Assembly (NCBI GenBank): GCA_029851415.1
Contig: CM056741.1
Coordinates: forward strand, 161,745,685-161,809,684
DNA length: 64,000 nucleotides
Origin: Eretmocerus hayati
Lineage: Eukaryota; Arthropoda; Insecta; Hymenoptera; Aphelinidae
Reading direction: 5' to 3'
The translations under genes and the position numbers were made by a program. Below are positions 10,521 to 23,628 of this stretch, piece after piece. Positions within the stretch are counted from its first letter, which is position 1, and each line of letters opens with the position of its first letter. Under the pieces are notes generated by a model. The model had not been told where the DNA came from, made no database searches, and saw only the letters and a program-made list of their open reading frames with translations.

Positions 10521-12402
10521 GGATTTCAGGTAAGTATTCAGTTATTTTAGTTCCATAATAATTGCTTCGAGTACTCAAAGTTTCGAGGATGCCCATGAAT
10601 AATTTTCAAAGTTTTCTTAGACTTCTTCAATGAGTCACACAAATTGTTGGATTCGAATACTTAAAAATAGTTAAATGCTCATTTTGACGATGATGACTAT
10701 ACACTGTAAAATTTTTTCGATTGTTCCAGTAGTTTCTGGCTACAAGTGAATTTGCAATTTCAAGAACATGACTCTTGACTTCAATTTTAACAACTTTTAA
10801 TTAGATACCCATAGATTTTGCCTTCGAATTCAACTACTCTCTTCCAAAAGGTTTCATCTATGTGTTAGTGAACACTAAAGTTATTTGAATAATGAAATCC
10901 TTGGAATTTCTATGAGATTCAATTCAGAAAGAAGATTCCAAATGCCTTGAATCGTAAGAGTGAAGTGAAAAGAGTTAGAAAATTACTTATCGTATCACGT
11001 GGGCAGATATATGATCATGAACGTATTATTCGGATTCTCCGATACGGCAAAAATCAAAAGACTGTGCCAGTGAAAAATAATATTGTCATTGATTTGGATT
11101 TGAAAGAAAGTCTTCAATCGAACACAGCTTTCTACATAACATCGACAATATTGATGACGATGGAAATGTTTTATTTCACTTTTGTGCACGCTGATAACCA
11201 CTGGACGAAACAATTTCCCGAGTAATACAAGCACATCCACTATTTCGCGTGTATTTCCACCAACTCTCCAGCGGTACATACAAGAGTTTGGCATGGGTTA
11301 CTTTTCATGCCAATGATTGATCCTGAAACACACATGTGTTGTGAACAGAGTATCCGCATGCATGGTCTCACATATGTATGTATTCGCTTTCATGCGCTTA
11401 CAAATACACGCCCATCATCAACAAGCAGCGGTACCAATGCATGCGCGAGAGTGCTCTCGAAGCAATTTCGAAATGGCTCGATCAAAAGTACGCATAGGTT
11501 CTATATATATATATATATATGCAATATATGCGTCTATCATGAAAACGATGCAAAATCGAAAAGGAGAGCTCGCAAAAGTGGAGGCAAGAGCAGAGACTGG
11601 ACGGCGTGGCTCATACACATATGTGGAGAGCAGAGCAAGGGTAAAATACATGTATATAGCGTTCATCCATGGAGAGACGAGTGAAGTTAGTGAAGTACTT
11701 TCTGTGAGTCAGCTGGTACTTCTGCTGACCAGATAATACAACTTTCTCTCTGAGATTGTTCCGGTGCAAATCATGGTGATGGAATATATTGAACAGCGCA
11801 TTAGTGCTCTCAGAGGAATATTTTTGAATTATGACTTGTGAAGAACTGATTCGATCTAATCTAGTCGGGCAAAACCATGACAAGGAAAAATATGTAGATC
11901 GCTAGGTTAGTTATGTTCTTCGGTATAAAAATTTAGTGAGGTCATATAGAACCCATTACACCTTACACTATCAAAAATATCTGATAATAGAACCACAACG
12001 CCGAAGTACAATCACCACATTGATTGTGCATGTGAGTTCCGAATTGTTCCAACAATGCATTTAGTCATTCCACACATTGGAAGTGAAATTTCCCTACCAC
12101 GAATGTTGTGATTTCACCCGAACGAATAAGTATATATAACTTGACATTCAGGTCGTGTAAAATCGCCACATTCATTTTTGGAATAATTCGGGACCTAAAA
12201 TCAATGTGGTTATTGTACTTCTGCGTTGTGATTCTAAATCAGATATTCTTCACAATGTACACACTTTTTCTTATGGAGTTGTCAATTCAGTGAATCTATA
12301 TATTTTCCAACGTACTGCACTATTCATTTTCGAGTTTTTGCATTGAAACTCTGGAACTTGACATCAAATGGAGGAAGAATCATCCCTGCTCCAGAACATG
12401 TC
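10521..12402. other. Mostly unique sequence with AT microsatellite
   Basis: A donor-like CAG/GTAAGT lies at about 10528-10534, just after the repeat element. ORFs on both strands at 10947-11294 and 11307-11736 overlap each other in several frames and have no recognisable motif. An (AT)n microsatellite occupies 11502-11520. No supported gene. Confidence 0.3.
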
Positions 12403-13602
12403 GGGGAGAGTGGGGCAAAATTGGACGGATTTTGCATTGGGGCTATCTGACGATACTTGGGGCTAGGCGCGCTATGGGACTTTGAAGTTCAACTATTGAA
12501 TAGATTGTAAACAAATTTTCAGACCCCTAGGTCTCAGCGTTCACAGTTTTTCTTGAAGTTGAAAAACAAAAATTTGTCCAAATTCGCCCCGAGCTTAGGG
12601 GCACTTTTGACAAGTTTTGGGGGCAAATTCGGACAGCCTTCCAGAATTGAGGTATACGGCATTATTCCTTACCTATTGAAGTCGCATTTACCCACCAAAT
12701 CACGTGGTAATAACCCAAAATCAATAGGGAAACCCGATCGCGACTTCTACATCCTCAGTTTCAGCAAGCGAGCCATTTCTGTGTCATTCTTCGGCATTAT
12801 TGAAATAGGCGCTTCATTGGTGCACTACCGCTTTTAGCAATCAGCAATCGACTCGTGGCTTCTAAGAGTTGCCTTTTCTTCATATGGGAGGTACCCATAC
12901 TTGCCCTAAATCAACGATCCGTATGATAGAGGGCGAAAACCAACCGTATTTCGGCGAATGCGAGAGTGAAAATGCTTAAATCTAGTACTATATTCTAACA
13001 CGTAAAAAGTGACTTCTGACCTCTAAAGTGACTCCTAAGACGGCCATTGGACATCGTAACTTCATTTTCTCACCCATTTTCAATAATGTAACTCATTTTC
13101 AACCTCCCGCGCTTCGAAAGATTCGCACAGATGCACACGCGACTCGATACGAGCAATAATCATCGAAAAACACGGGCGCGCGATCGATCGACCGATTTTA
13201 GATGGGATTTAGCATTGTCCAAATTCGCCCCGTCCAATCTATCCAAAATGCCCCCAAGCGTTTTTTTTGCAGAATAGTGATCATTTGGGCCCAAGTAAAC
13301 CGATTTCGGCCCACGACGGCTCAAAATCTTCGTTTTGTGATGTAGTTTTTGACCCCCAAACAGCGGTTAAGCTCGTCCACTTTTGTAGAAGTAGCGTGAA
13401 TTTTTGCATTTGGAAAATAAACCACGTGAGGCCCTCGAAAAGCACCCCAATGCCAGCGAGGACCCCCAGTATCGTTTCGGGAGGTCTAACCGCCATGAAA
13501 ACCATTGTCTGTGATGGTATTGAAAATGTTTATATGCGGCGGAAGCATAGACTCGCCTCCGACCGAGCTATCTCACTTATCCAATTTTGCCCCACTCTCC
13601 CC
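12403..13602. mobile_element. 1.2-kb DNA element with 23-bp terminal inverted repeats
   Basis: The left end begins GGGGAGAGTGGGGCAAAA at 12403 and the right end is its exact complement finishing at 13602; the match extends 23 bases. Subterminal motifs such as CAAATTCGCCCCG recur near 12578 and 13219. Internal ORFs (12553-12837, 13267-13617) are short and I recognise no transposase, so this is a non-autonomous element. No clear target-site duplication was seen (flanks ATGTC and TATTT), so the superfamily stays open. Its termini resemble those of the element at 36895-37782. Confidence 0.7.
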
Positions 13603-14339
13603 TATTTGGATATGTGACCTCGATGACTCGACGAGAAAGCTCCGATCACTCATCAAACTTCCACCTAGAAAACTGTTCCTCTTAATGAGGAATGTGTAAT
13701 ATATGTTCCCTAAACAAGAAGTTTTTTCAAATTTCAATATCCTAATAATCATAACTTTTTCCACATCAATTTGACGTGAGGTTAGCTTTTTCTTACAAAA
13801 TACTTCCTATAATGACTCTATAGTGATGAAGAAGAAATGCAAAGACAATACTGATGATTCAGGTGTAACAAACAGAATAACTTGATAGAATGCTCGTTTT
13901 GTGCCCGGTAAAACTTGAATCCAGTATCACACATGTTATTCATGAATGACGCCTGAGCAAGTGCTCCAATGTGCATGGATGGGAATTGCAATCACCTATC
14001 AGCCTTAATAAAAAATATCATGACTTGCGAGCAAGATATCAGTACCGTTTCTCCGTACATGCCGTGAAATTATCCTAAAAGAACGTGCACAGACCAATTT
14101 GGTCTCGAAATTGATTCAAACTATAGTAGATTTAGACAGAGCTTGAGATTCGCACTTTTCATAAATGAATTTTGCATATCACACAAATATTGAAACTTCA
14201 CCAAGAACAAAAAATGAGTTGGATGAGTCAACGTCAGAGGAAGCGGATTGTAAATCAATTTTTGACATCCTGCATCCAATGAGAGACGTCATCTCTAGGA
14301 ATAACTTTTTGAGGACAGTTACCTTTCACAACTTGCACT
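13603..14339. other. No recognisable feature
   Basis: AT-rich unique sequence. No repeat or supported exon was seen. Confidence 0.35.
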
Positions 14340-14606
14340 CACTCTCCAGTGGCCCACTGCTGCGTCCCATACTCTTATATAGGACTGTACAACCACGTGT
14401 GTGACTACATATGTATCAGACAGAGTAAAGTGAGAGCCAGAGAGAGAGAGAGGAAGTTGGGCAGTGCGTATCGATCCCCCATGGCTTGCGTGTGCGTATA
14501 TAACACTATAGCAGAGGAGGTGGAGGTGGAGGCGGTGGATGGCGTTGGCAGACTCGCTGTCCCCATCGGAGCGACTGCTCTGTGAACCAATCGGAGGGCT
14601 ACTCGG

Positions 14607-14639
<33 letters not shown>

Positions 14640-14700
14640 CTCTCTTACTCTGTCTGATTCTGGCTTGCTCTGATGGCTTCCCCTATACAGCAGCACACTT
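14340..14700. other. GC-richer island with TC microsatellite
   Basis: GAGA/CTC-rich sequence precedes a (TC)n microsatellite at 14609-14636. Overlapping ORFs on both strands (14349-14585, 14405-14590) are simple-sequence translations (Glu/Val- and Ser/Thr-rich). GAGA-type tracts are common in insect promoters and enhancers. That reading is an inference from composition. Confidence 0.3.
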
Positions 14701-16745
14701 CAACATCAGCGTTTCTCTGATCCACTGTTCAACTAATACTGTATGAGACTGACTTGAACTTTGAATCCATCTTCAATGCTCTCACTTTCTTCAATATATT
14801 TCTGCAGTTATGATTTAGATTCTCTAAAAGCATGATGTGAGCAAAAGGTTCTTTCTGTCTCTGTGAATATTTGTGATCGTTGTAGAATTATTATTGGGAT
14901 AGTGAGTTGAGAGTACGTGTTGACATTGAGTTGACATACTTAATCTGGTGACCCTAAAAGTGACTCTAGCATCATAAGAAAATTCTTTTTTCTTCTTCTG
15001 AGTGACTTTGACTTTGGAGTGGAGTATAGGGCTGACGCACTGTGGGGAAATCTCTAAAATCTTTTGGCAAAAGCTGACCTAGCTGAAGGTATAGACTTTC
15101 GCCAGACAATTTTCGAGATATTCCCGCAGTGTGGCGAGTCTCAAGCGGATATAGGCAAACAAACTATACGGAGAAATATTGGTATTAGAGTTGTTACGCT
15201 GTGGAAAAATTGACCTAATTGCAAGCAGAAATTGCATGAGATTCAATACTAAAATGAAATAATAAAATAATACAATCAGTCCACGATTCGCTATGATGCA
15301 AGTTGCCAAAAACCAGACCTACTTCAAATTCTTTGCAATGTTGCACATCAAATATGAAATGAAAATTTTAAATCGTTCATTCAGGAAGTTCAGAATGTCG
15401 TTTTCAAACACGAATTCACCATGCACATGAAGCTACTCATACCATCAATGACTACATCATCCATCGATTTAATCTTACAACTTTCAAACCGATATTCACT
15501 CCCATGAGATCTCGTACAACGATTTTATTTTATGTGTATTTTTCAATAAATATTTTTTTATCATCAATGAGTGCATATTAGGTAATATACATGATGGATG
15601 AATTTGGCTTAAAACCTAATACCAATAACTCAACCTGTCACAATATGAATGAGCACGCACAAGAAAGCAACTTTGAAATCAGAATCTTTTGGAATTTGCA
15701 GATTCAATTTTACATGGAATGCAAATAAACTCCTGATTGATACGCGCAGATGTATTGAAGTAATTATCGATCGAAATAGTATGAGAATTTCATTTATATT
15801 CATTTTGTACACAAGGGTACGAACAACCATGGTCATGCATGTGCTTTTATTGAATCAATATGAAGCGCAATTGCGAATTCAGTGAAAATTACAGAGCGCA
15901 TACGTATGCATACACGTGCGTCATGTAGCTTAACGAGAAAATTCGGAATGAAATCATGAATTCAGACGCGTGTAGCTGTACCTCTGAATTTTAAACTCGC
16001 CTAGTATGCATGACACACGCAAATGCAATCGAACACTCCAAATACTACTCCCCACTGATTTTTGTTACCTTTGGATCGGTCAAATTAATATAATATAATT
16101 TACATGCTTGGGTCATCAATTTATAATTATAAGAGGCTAGATTTACGTGTCGGAGAAAAAATATTGACCAAGAGTTTAGGTAGGCATAGACACAGATGAA
16201 ATGGTTTTATTTGAATTTTCCTTAAAAATCCCTTTACTGTGCGGTTCTGATGATCAGATTCGAAGCACTCGATGTCTACATTGATTTTTCACAGACGCAG
16301 TTCAAGCATTTGATGATTATCAACACGATAATTTCTTGCGTACTCTATATGATAGAGATAATTCTTCAGTGGTGAATTTTGAGTGAATGACTAGAAGAAT
16401 ATCGTTCCAGTTTTAAAGTGACGTTGCCATTAGGTGAAGAGCCATAAAAATTAACTGAGTTTGGATTGTTTGTCTTTTTTTGGGCATCTCTCACAAAGAA
16501 TAAAGAATTAAATTCTGGAATCTTGATTGAACCAAGTGAAAAAATGGTTGCTTCAAAAAATACAGCGAACATTTCAACAAAAGCAACCCTCTTAGAGGTT
16601 CGATGTGCGCGTTGCGCCTACTAATGTGACTAGGTACTTCTTCAATCTCTTCTGCTTCTCAGCCTCTCCGTCTACATCTTTCCTCCTCTTCTTTTTCAAC
16701 TCTGCGTATACCCTTTTTTCTTCGCTTCGATCCTTCCTCCTTTAC
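14701..16745. other. No recognisable feature
   Basis: AT-rich. ORFs at 15079-15309 (-), 15630-15836 (-), 15649-15885 (+) and 16366-16572 (-) show no recognisable motif and no convincing splice context. Confidence 0.35.
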
Positions 16746-16838
16746 CCGAATCGAATGTGAATTCGTACTGAATCTCTCAACTCTCTTTTCTTCAGAGTAA
16801 TCCATTAACTTGGAACCATTGGCTGAAAGTACCTGGTT
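16746..16838 (-). CDS. Putative internal exon, unknown protein
   Basis: On the - strand a long pyrimidine tract (TTTTTCTTATTTC then CTCTTTTCTAAG) ends at an AG at 16839-16840. It is followed by 31 open codons and a donor CGG/GTAAAG. The exon would be 93 bases, phase 0 at both ends. The translation is polar, beginning NQVLSANGSK with an acidic/basic EEKRVER stretch. The frame stays open past the donor into an Arg/Lys/Glu-rich run, which is simple sequence. I recognise no family. A 31-codon open frame is not rare by chance, so the case rests on the acceptor. Confidence 0.2.
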
Positions 16839-18776
16839 CTTAGAAAAGAGCATGAAATAAGAAAAAGAGCGGAGGTCAACGAGAATCACTTTGCAATTTC
16901 ACTATCTTGTAATGAAATGGAATCTGAAAGTATGCTCTTTTGGTCCATTACTCAAATTTCTACAAGTTGTTCCAATTCGTGGACAGACAAAGCCTTTGAA
17001 AAACTGAGAACGTCCAACAAATAATTTTTGAATTTTTCTTCCTGCAAAAAATCTTCCGCCCAAATTTTAATATGACGAATGGCATAAGTCGATCATGAGA
17101 TTTTACGGGCTGCCCTGGAAAAAAATTGAACAGCAAATCTGGCAACATCTCGTACGCTTTGTCTCAATTTTGAGGATGTAAACTATCCTGACCGTTGATC
17201 TGCACAACCATTTTTTTTGAGAGATAATTTTTCTTACTCTCATGACTTGTGAACTCAAATCAGTGCATGAGATCTCGTTTTGTGCTAATGAATTGTAATA
17301 TCAAATCATCATTTGTGTGCTCTGGATATCAATAATTTGAATTACGCACCAACCTAGCATACAGAGATGAAATGTCGGACAGCCGAAATGTTTGACCTCT
17401 TTAATTTTGATGAAAAAGAAGTTTTTTCTTCGAATACATTTCCAAAAAAAAGCTCGGAGAGACACTGAAGAATTGGATGAGTCCGTTCTCTTTACCAATT
17501 TTCGAGCATCCTCCTCTATCTTCTCGTCAGAGTCTCGGTTTTCTCCGCGTGCAAGTAGAAAGAATAAAGGTAGAGTCAGACGATGAACTAAAGCAAGATA
17601 GACAGAGTGTCATCAGTCTAATCTGGGGCGCGGCACGAGAGCCGTGAGCCTAATCCAGCTTATCCAGAAAGTAATTTTGAGTCTTTTGAAAGAGCACCCT
17701 CTACTCTTGCTCTCTCCCTGTGGACGACGACGTTCTCGCACCAGTAGTATTATAGTTTATCTGGCAACGTCGATATCATCATTGCAAGCTGGCCTCAAGC
17801 AGAGTCGACAACGACTAGCTAGTTCGCCCACACACTCGTATATGTTCCTCATGATGACTCAGAAGCAAAAAAGGCACTGGTGAAATCGAGTCCGACGAAT
17901 AATTCTTAGCAGAACATTCGGTAAAACAATCGAGTTTGGACACTTTTACTTAAAATGCTGAAGGAAGTCTTCAAAGACGGTCTCAAAGAATTTAAGGTAT
18001 TTTTTTGCGACTAACAGTCCGGTAAAGTGAGTCAATTTGAATTCGTTGAATTTCAGTCAATTTGAATATGATGAATCATCAAGTTGAGCGATATACTTAA
18101 CGAGCCTCCGGCGTAGCTCGTGTGTATTTGCTCGTTCAAGATTGAGTTGACTTCACAGTTGACAAAGGAAGATCGATTATTCGAGATGCATGAGTATGTG
18201 ATTCAGAACTAGAATATAGTTTGAGCCTGTTTCAATTCTTCAAATCATCAGGTTGGTATACTTAAGAGGCTTCTCGAGCTCGTAATCTACTTTTATGGGT
18301 AAAATCTGTCATTGGAATCGAACAGGAATCACTTTTCCATTCCATGTCATAAAAACTATTGTCGTAGAATGACTATTATCAACTTGGCTGCCTTTTCAAG
18401 TGTTGAATCACAATTCCAGAAGATCAGAATAAGCTCATGATGTTTTAATTCCAAATCATCAAATTTTATGGAATATTTTCTCATTCGGTTTCTGCTGAAA
18501 ATGTACCTCACTTCCTACTAAATGTGGAAAAATCTAATTTACTTCTAATTTTGTTCATATGGAATGAATACTTGACAAAACTCGACAAAGCAGTCATCTC
18601 ACCTGAATCTGGGTACGAGAAACTTGATTCTGGATATAATTTCCAAATGTTAACTTGAAATCAAATCCTCGTGTCGAGACCCATATAAAATATCCTTAGT
18701 ATAATTTTCTGGGAAGAAACCCGTATCCAGGAACATGGAAATGAACCAATAGATTTCTATCAAACTAAAATCGTCA
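16839..18776. other. No recognisable feature
   Basis: Unique AT-rich sequence with a slightly GC-richer patch near 17500-17850. Small ORFs (17392-17586, 17644-17883) have no recognisable motif. No repeat was seen. Confidence 0.35.
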
Positions 18777-19729
18777 CTAAGATGATTGATCCACAACTGC
18801 TATCAGAATCATCGAACAGTCAATCTCCCAAATTACACGAAATTTAGGATTTTGGAGATTTTTTTTTCTCAGTAATGTGCCGAGTAAGTAACATCTCACT
18901 CTAAACTCCATTCCCACACATAGTAGATTGCAGACACCAACCAGTATTAGCAATCCAACAATCTCTGCAACGGGCATTTGAATGGGATGCAAGAGCATCA
19001 GTTCTGCAGTGGCAGTTCTGGTATACGCGTACTCGACATACCATAGAAAGGGGCAGTCCGACTGGGTTTCGACCCCTCTTACCTCTCCCTCGCCTCAACC
19101 ACCCGCACACTCATCATCCATCCAACGCATGTAGATATATAGCATTTGTGGCAAAATCAGCTTAATGCTCAGCGATGGCGGTATGTTATATGGTATATGT
19201 ATATGTTGAGAGTGATGGCAGAGAGGAATGGCGATGTGTTGTATTACTGCACCCTTGAGGATATAGCTACCAATACCTGTGGTTAGCTGTGCCTGCGTCG
19301 ATGTACCCACTTGCGTTATAACATGTACAGCAACTGCCAGAGGCAATGTAGTTGTTCGTATATTAGAAACTAGAGTTTGTGATGTACTACAGTGGTTGCG
19401 AATCAGAGAACAAGCATGTTGTCGTCGCTTGCTGAGATTGGAAGACGTGTGAGGAGGCTCTGATTGGAACAAGAACACGATTGGCTAAGCAAACTTCGTA
19501 GGTTATGTTACATGTGATATGAAATTGACAAGTCTGCATCTGATGGTTGAAGCATTGGACCACTTGGTATTTGACTGCAAGAGTCTGATTCTATTAGTAG
19601 GTATTTGTCGCAGACAATCTGATGAGTAACAAAAGAAAACTGCAATAATGAAGAAAATTCTTCATCTTCTACACGGAGAATGAGTGCCGGGTCCAGGAAA
19701 TTTTCGTTTAATTTCACGGTATTACACAA
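18777..19729 (-). other. Cluster of unassigned minus-strand ORFs
   Basis: Four - strand open frames follow one another: 19508-19729, 19095-19478 (127 codons), 18901-19110 and 18777-18998, in different frames. A pyrimidine-rich acceptor-like stretch (TCTTCATTATTGCAG) lies within the first. The 127-codon frame has a Thr/Val/Ala-rich segment around LPLAVAVHVITQVG. The last frame has a hydrophobic VGLLILVGVCNLL that could be a membrane or signal segment. Coding is possible, but I recognise no domain and cannot join the frames convincingly. The cluster ends just before the repeat beginning at 19755. Confidence 0.2.
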
Positions 19730-19754
19730 TGAATTTCTTACACAATTGACAATA

Positions 19755-20500
19755 TAGGGTGTCCTAAAAGTTCTTCAACAGTTCGAAATCACCATAAAAT
19801 ATCGAAACATGCGTCTCCGCTTTCTAACGTCTGATGAACTCACTTCTGACCTCGAACTATGGAAGAATTGAACAATCATGAAAGTTGTAGCCAATATTTT
19901 TTCATTCAAGCTAAACCTGATGAGGTAAGAGTTCAACACCGGTGAACGGAACGGTGACCTTTAAAGGGGAGGCGGTGACCTTGGATTTAACCTTTGAGGT
20001 TACAATCAAGGTCATTTGGAAGTCAACTCCAATACTATTTGTAGAAACAGCTACTTCCAACCTCAAATCCTAAAAGAATGTAAGAACTAGGGAATCGTCT
20101 ATTTGTCGGTCCAACTTGACCTTGGCGAGGGAGAAGGTCTACCAGTGGACGTTACTTCCGTAACCCCAAAAGAAAGCGTTTTTTGTTACCGAAATTCAAT
20201 AGTTTTTATTGCTTTTTCAGCATTTGGGGTCGAAAACAGATACTTTTATTTTTAATAAAATGGAATGAACCCTCAACTGACATCGGAAGTTATGTCCAAG
20301 GTTATAGCCAAGGTCACGATCTTCTTTTGCTCCCATAAAATTCTTCATGGTTTTCAATGCCTTTCAAAAGATTGTGGTCGAAAGCAGCTTTTTTTAAATT
20401 TCATTTCATAGATTCTAGTTGACCTTCTCGTCACATGAAAGTTATCTCCAAGGTCAAGTTCAGATTCTCCATTATGAGACCCCTGCAAAATAAGTGGTAG
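19755..20500. repeat. Degenerate repeat rich in AGGTCA-type motifs
   Basis: The segment opens with AGGGTGTCCTAAAAGTTC, a string typical of ends of repetitive elements in insects (recalled, not checked). It contains many copies of AAGGTCA or its complement TGACCTT, for example near 19948, 19976, 20008, 20117, 20309 and 20448. No ORF is maintained. It looks like a decayed mobile element. The matching other end was not found, so the right border is approximate. Confidence 0.35.
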
Positions 20501-22868
20501 TGTATTTAAGAGTTTTTCGCGAAGTGGATTTCAACCTTTTTCGAGTGTTTCATAAAGGAATGAGACATTTTCTATGGCTCCCGTGAAAGGAATATTGATC
20601 AATGAATAGCTGGTGTTTTAAATGCCGTGTCAGAGTTCAGAGTATCAGAGTCTACTATTTCATGAACTATTTACGGACACTGAGAGTTCCGTTTTGAAAA
20701 TTGTGTTAACGTCAAAATTAAAGAGGCGTTCAAGGAGATAAAACTATGAATGAAAGGCTTGTTGTCCGTTGATGATACAGGTCCTAGAAATTGATGTGGT
20801 GGTTAGCCTGGTTGCTAAATTCACTTATTAAATGCCACAGGACTAGTCGTCTAATAAGCAAGAATATTCCTCCCACAAATTCATGGTTTCAGTTTTTTAG
20901 AGGTTTATACATGTCAACTGTTGATGGCACATGGTTTTGAATAATGAAACGATTCGCTTTCCATGGCATTGATCAGTACCGAATGTCCGTAAAAGACTCA
21001 AAAGTGACGAAAATGACATAGACATTTTTCAATCCATCAGGCAATTCCCATCAACTTGCTTTACCAAGATCAGTACCTCATCAAGACTGATAAAAGCTCT
21101 ATATTTTTCCAAAGACTTCGACACCCATCAACTATCATACGAGGTATGCAATACCCCAGTATGACTTGGCGAATATTTGCCTGCGTGCAACTATCCTGAT
21201 GCGAAAATCATACATGTACGTGTGGTTAAGCTTGTGGGATCCCTTCAATATTGTCGGGGTCGTTTTAGAGCTGATAAAACGAGCGAAGCAGAAGGAAAGC
21301 CATACGCATACAATCGTATATCTATATTTTCTATATGGAAGGTCGGCTCACCGCTGACTCGGCGCAATATCGCTCAGCGCGAATTAATTCCGCAGAAACG
21401 TAACTCGTGAGTCTGTGTGCATGTAAGCGTATAGATAGACGTATAAGTAAGCGCGAATCTCTAGTAAGGATCGGTATGGGGGTGAAATTTTATGGTGGGA
21501 TCCTCTGACTGCTGTTTCGTAATGCGGGTCACGTTAAGCTGTCCGGTCCCGTGTCCAGCAGCAATAAGGGTTATAAGGGCTCGTATGCAATGACCGGTAC
21601 CTGATTTATGCCCTTCATCCATGTTCTGGTAATATAATTTCCATAACCCACTTCACCAGATTTATTTTGATATGTAAAGTTAAATTCAGATTAATTCATT
21701 CATTTTACAATATTTTATCGTGATATCCCGTGGAATTTGGTGATCTAATATTTCTTTCCTTCTTACTGACTTCAATTTTCAAACAAGGAAGATTTACGAT
21801 TAAGCGGGTCATAATGCGACTGAAAGAACACATTGAGATGTTGGGTTTCATGAACGGAATATATTACAAGAATCATCATGGACAAAAGTGAAATTTATCC
21901 AATCCACTCGAGGAATTTTGTTGGGAAATCGGCGTCATTTGAGCATTGTCATGATTCAATTTTTATTAAAAAAAAAAAAAAAAACTGTGGCCACATTAAC
22001 TGTATGATCAAGCCCTGATCACTTTGATCTCGTTAGTAGAAATCTATTTCACAAATCACAAGATACGGCTTTTATGATAGCCCCAAATCCCACCAAAAAT
22101 TCCAATTCAACCATCAAGACTAAATAGATCATCAGACCAGGATCAAGACAAGATGAGCAGAGCAAGATATGAGAATTCCTTGCGTACAACATCACCCTAT
22201 TCTCGAATCAGCAGCTTCATTAATAGAATACCGCTAATGATCGGCATACCCCAAAATATTTCTACAAAACAAGGGACCACACCCCATCAAGCAGAGGTCC
22301 AGCAACATATCAGGTCATCAATCGTCGCCGTCTGGTGGATGCGTGTACGGTGCACGTGTACTCTTTTTATACAAGAGGCCACACACGTGCCTATATGCAT
22401 GGGTCTTGAAAATCGCCGTAGGAATTGTGCAAGGCACATATCGTTGCGGTTATATGCCGCCCGCCAGCCCAATCAATCTGCATACTAACGTAAGGGGAGG
22501 GGTGTATATATAAGCGGTCTCTCGAGCGTGCAAAATTTAAAACGCTGCAGGGCTCAACGTGGACAATTGATAATGATTAAGTGGACCTGAACTGAACTTT
22601 AACGTTATATAGCTGCTCAAAAAAAAAGGTATTCGCATATTGGAATTTGCGAATAGGTCATTAATTCATGGATGAGTATTAGGCTGACTCATTTCCCAAT
22701 TTTTGATTTTCGGTCGGGCTACAATTCAAGGTTCAACTTTGGGGTGAAAAAAGACAAAAGCCATTTTTCTAGATTTTTGGGGATACCCTCTATTATAGCG
22801 CCCATTTTGATATTTTGCTCTGATTTTAATGGTCTTTTTAACTTTTCAAGATAATTTCGTATAGATTA
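20501..22868. other. Mixed unique sequence, small GC-richer islands
   Basis: GC-richer patches occur at about 21170-21600 and 22290-22530. A poly-A run of 17 lies at 21968-21984 on the + strand. It could be a retroposon tail, but no matching upstream body or duplication was seen. ORFs at 21166-21410 (+) and 22153-22488 (+) show no recognisable motif. No supported gene. Confidence 0.3.
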
Positions 22869-23628
22869 CCCCCCTCATTCACTTTTTTTCAAAAGTAAAA
22901 CTAGGCGAGTATGAGGTTTAGAAAAGAACCATTCATCTCCAGTACATGAAACTTCAAATTTTATACGACATGGTTTAAACTCTTGAAGGGAATGAGATCT
23001 AAAAAAACCATGTCGAGTATTTTTTGAGCCGATTTGTCACGATCAACATATCATCACTGACAGAGACTAGAGCCACTTTCCTCCAATCAAATCTTTCTTT
23101 CAATTCATCCTAATGCTGGTGGTTTGACAATTTCTTACTAGCTAATTGTCGCTGAAATGGCCCGAAGTTTAGGTGAGTAGAAGAGGTACAGGGGAATATC
23201 GAAATAGATAAAATATAACTGAGTATATGATATGAGATTTTAATGAATCATCATGAACACCAAATTCAATTCAGTTATATTTTCTCTATGTCGATATTCC
23301 CCTGTACCTCTTCTACTCACCTAAACTTCGGGTCATTTCAGCGACAATTAGCTAGTAAGAAATTGTCAAACCACCAGCATTAGGATGAATTGAAAGAAAG
23401 ATTTGATTGGAGGAAAGTGGCTCTAGTCTCTGTCAGTGATGATATGTTGATCGTGACAAATCGGCTCAAAAAATACTCGACATGGTTTTTTTAGATCTCA
23501 TTCCCTTCAAGAGTTTAAACCATGTCGTATAAAATTTGAAGTTTCATGTACTGGAGATGAATGGTTCTTTTCTAAACCTCATACTCGCCTAGTTTTACTT
23601 TTGAAAAAAAGTGAATGAGGGGGGGGGG
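22869..23628. repeat. Long near-perfect inverted repeat (hairpin 1)
   Basis: The left arm, about 22869-23223, starts CCCCCCTCATTCAC. The right arm, about 23270-23628, is its complement and ends GTGAATGAGGGGGG. The arms are roughly 355 bases with only scattered mismatches, around a loop of about 47 bases. No ORF of note spans it. A transcript would fold into long dsRNA. Both a young foldback transposon and an insect hairpin-RNA (endo-siRNA) locus fit. No convincing target-site duplication is visible (flanks TAGATTA and ATCTCAC). Confidence 0.85.

Noticed and set aside
21968..21984. Poly-A run as a retroposon tail
   Set aside because: No polyadenylation signal, body or target duplication next to it.
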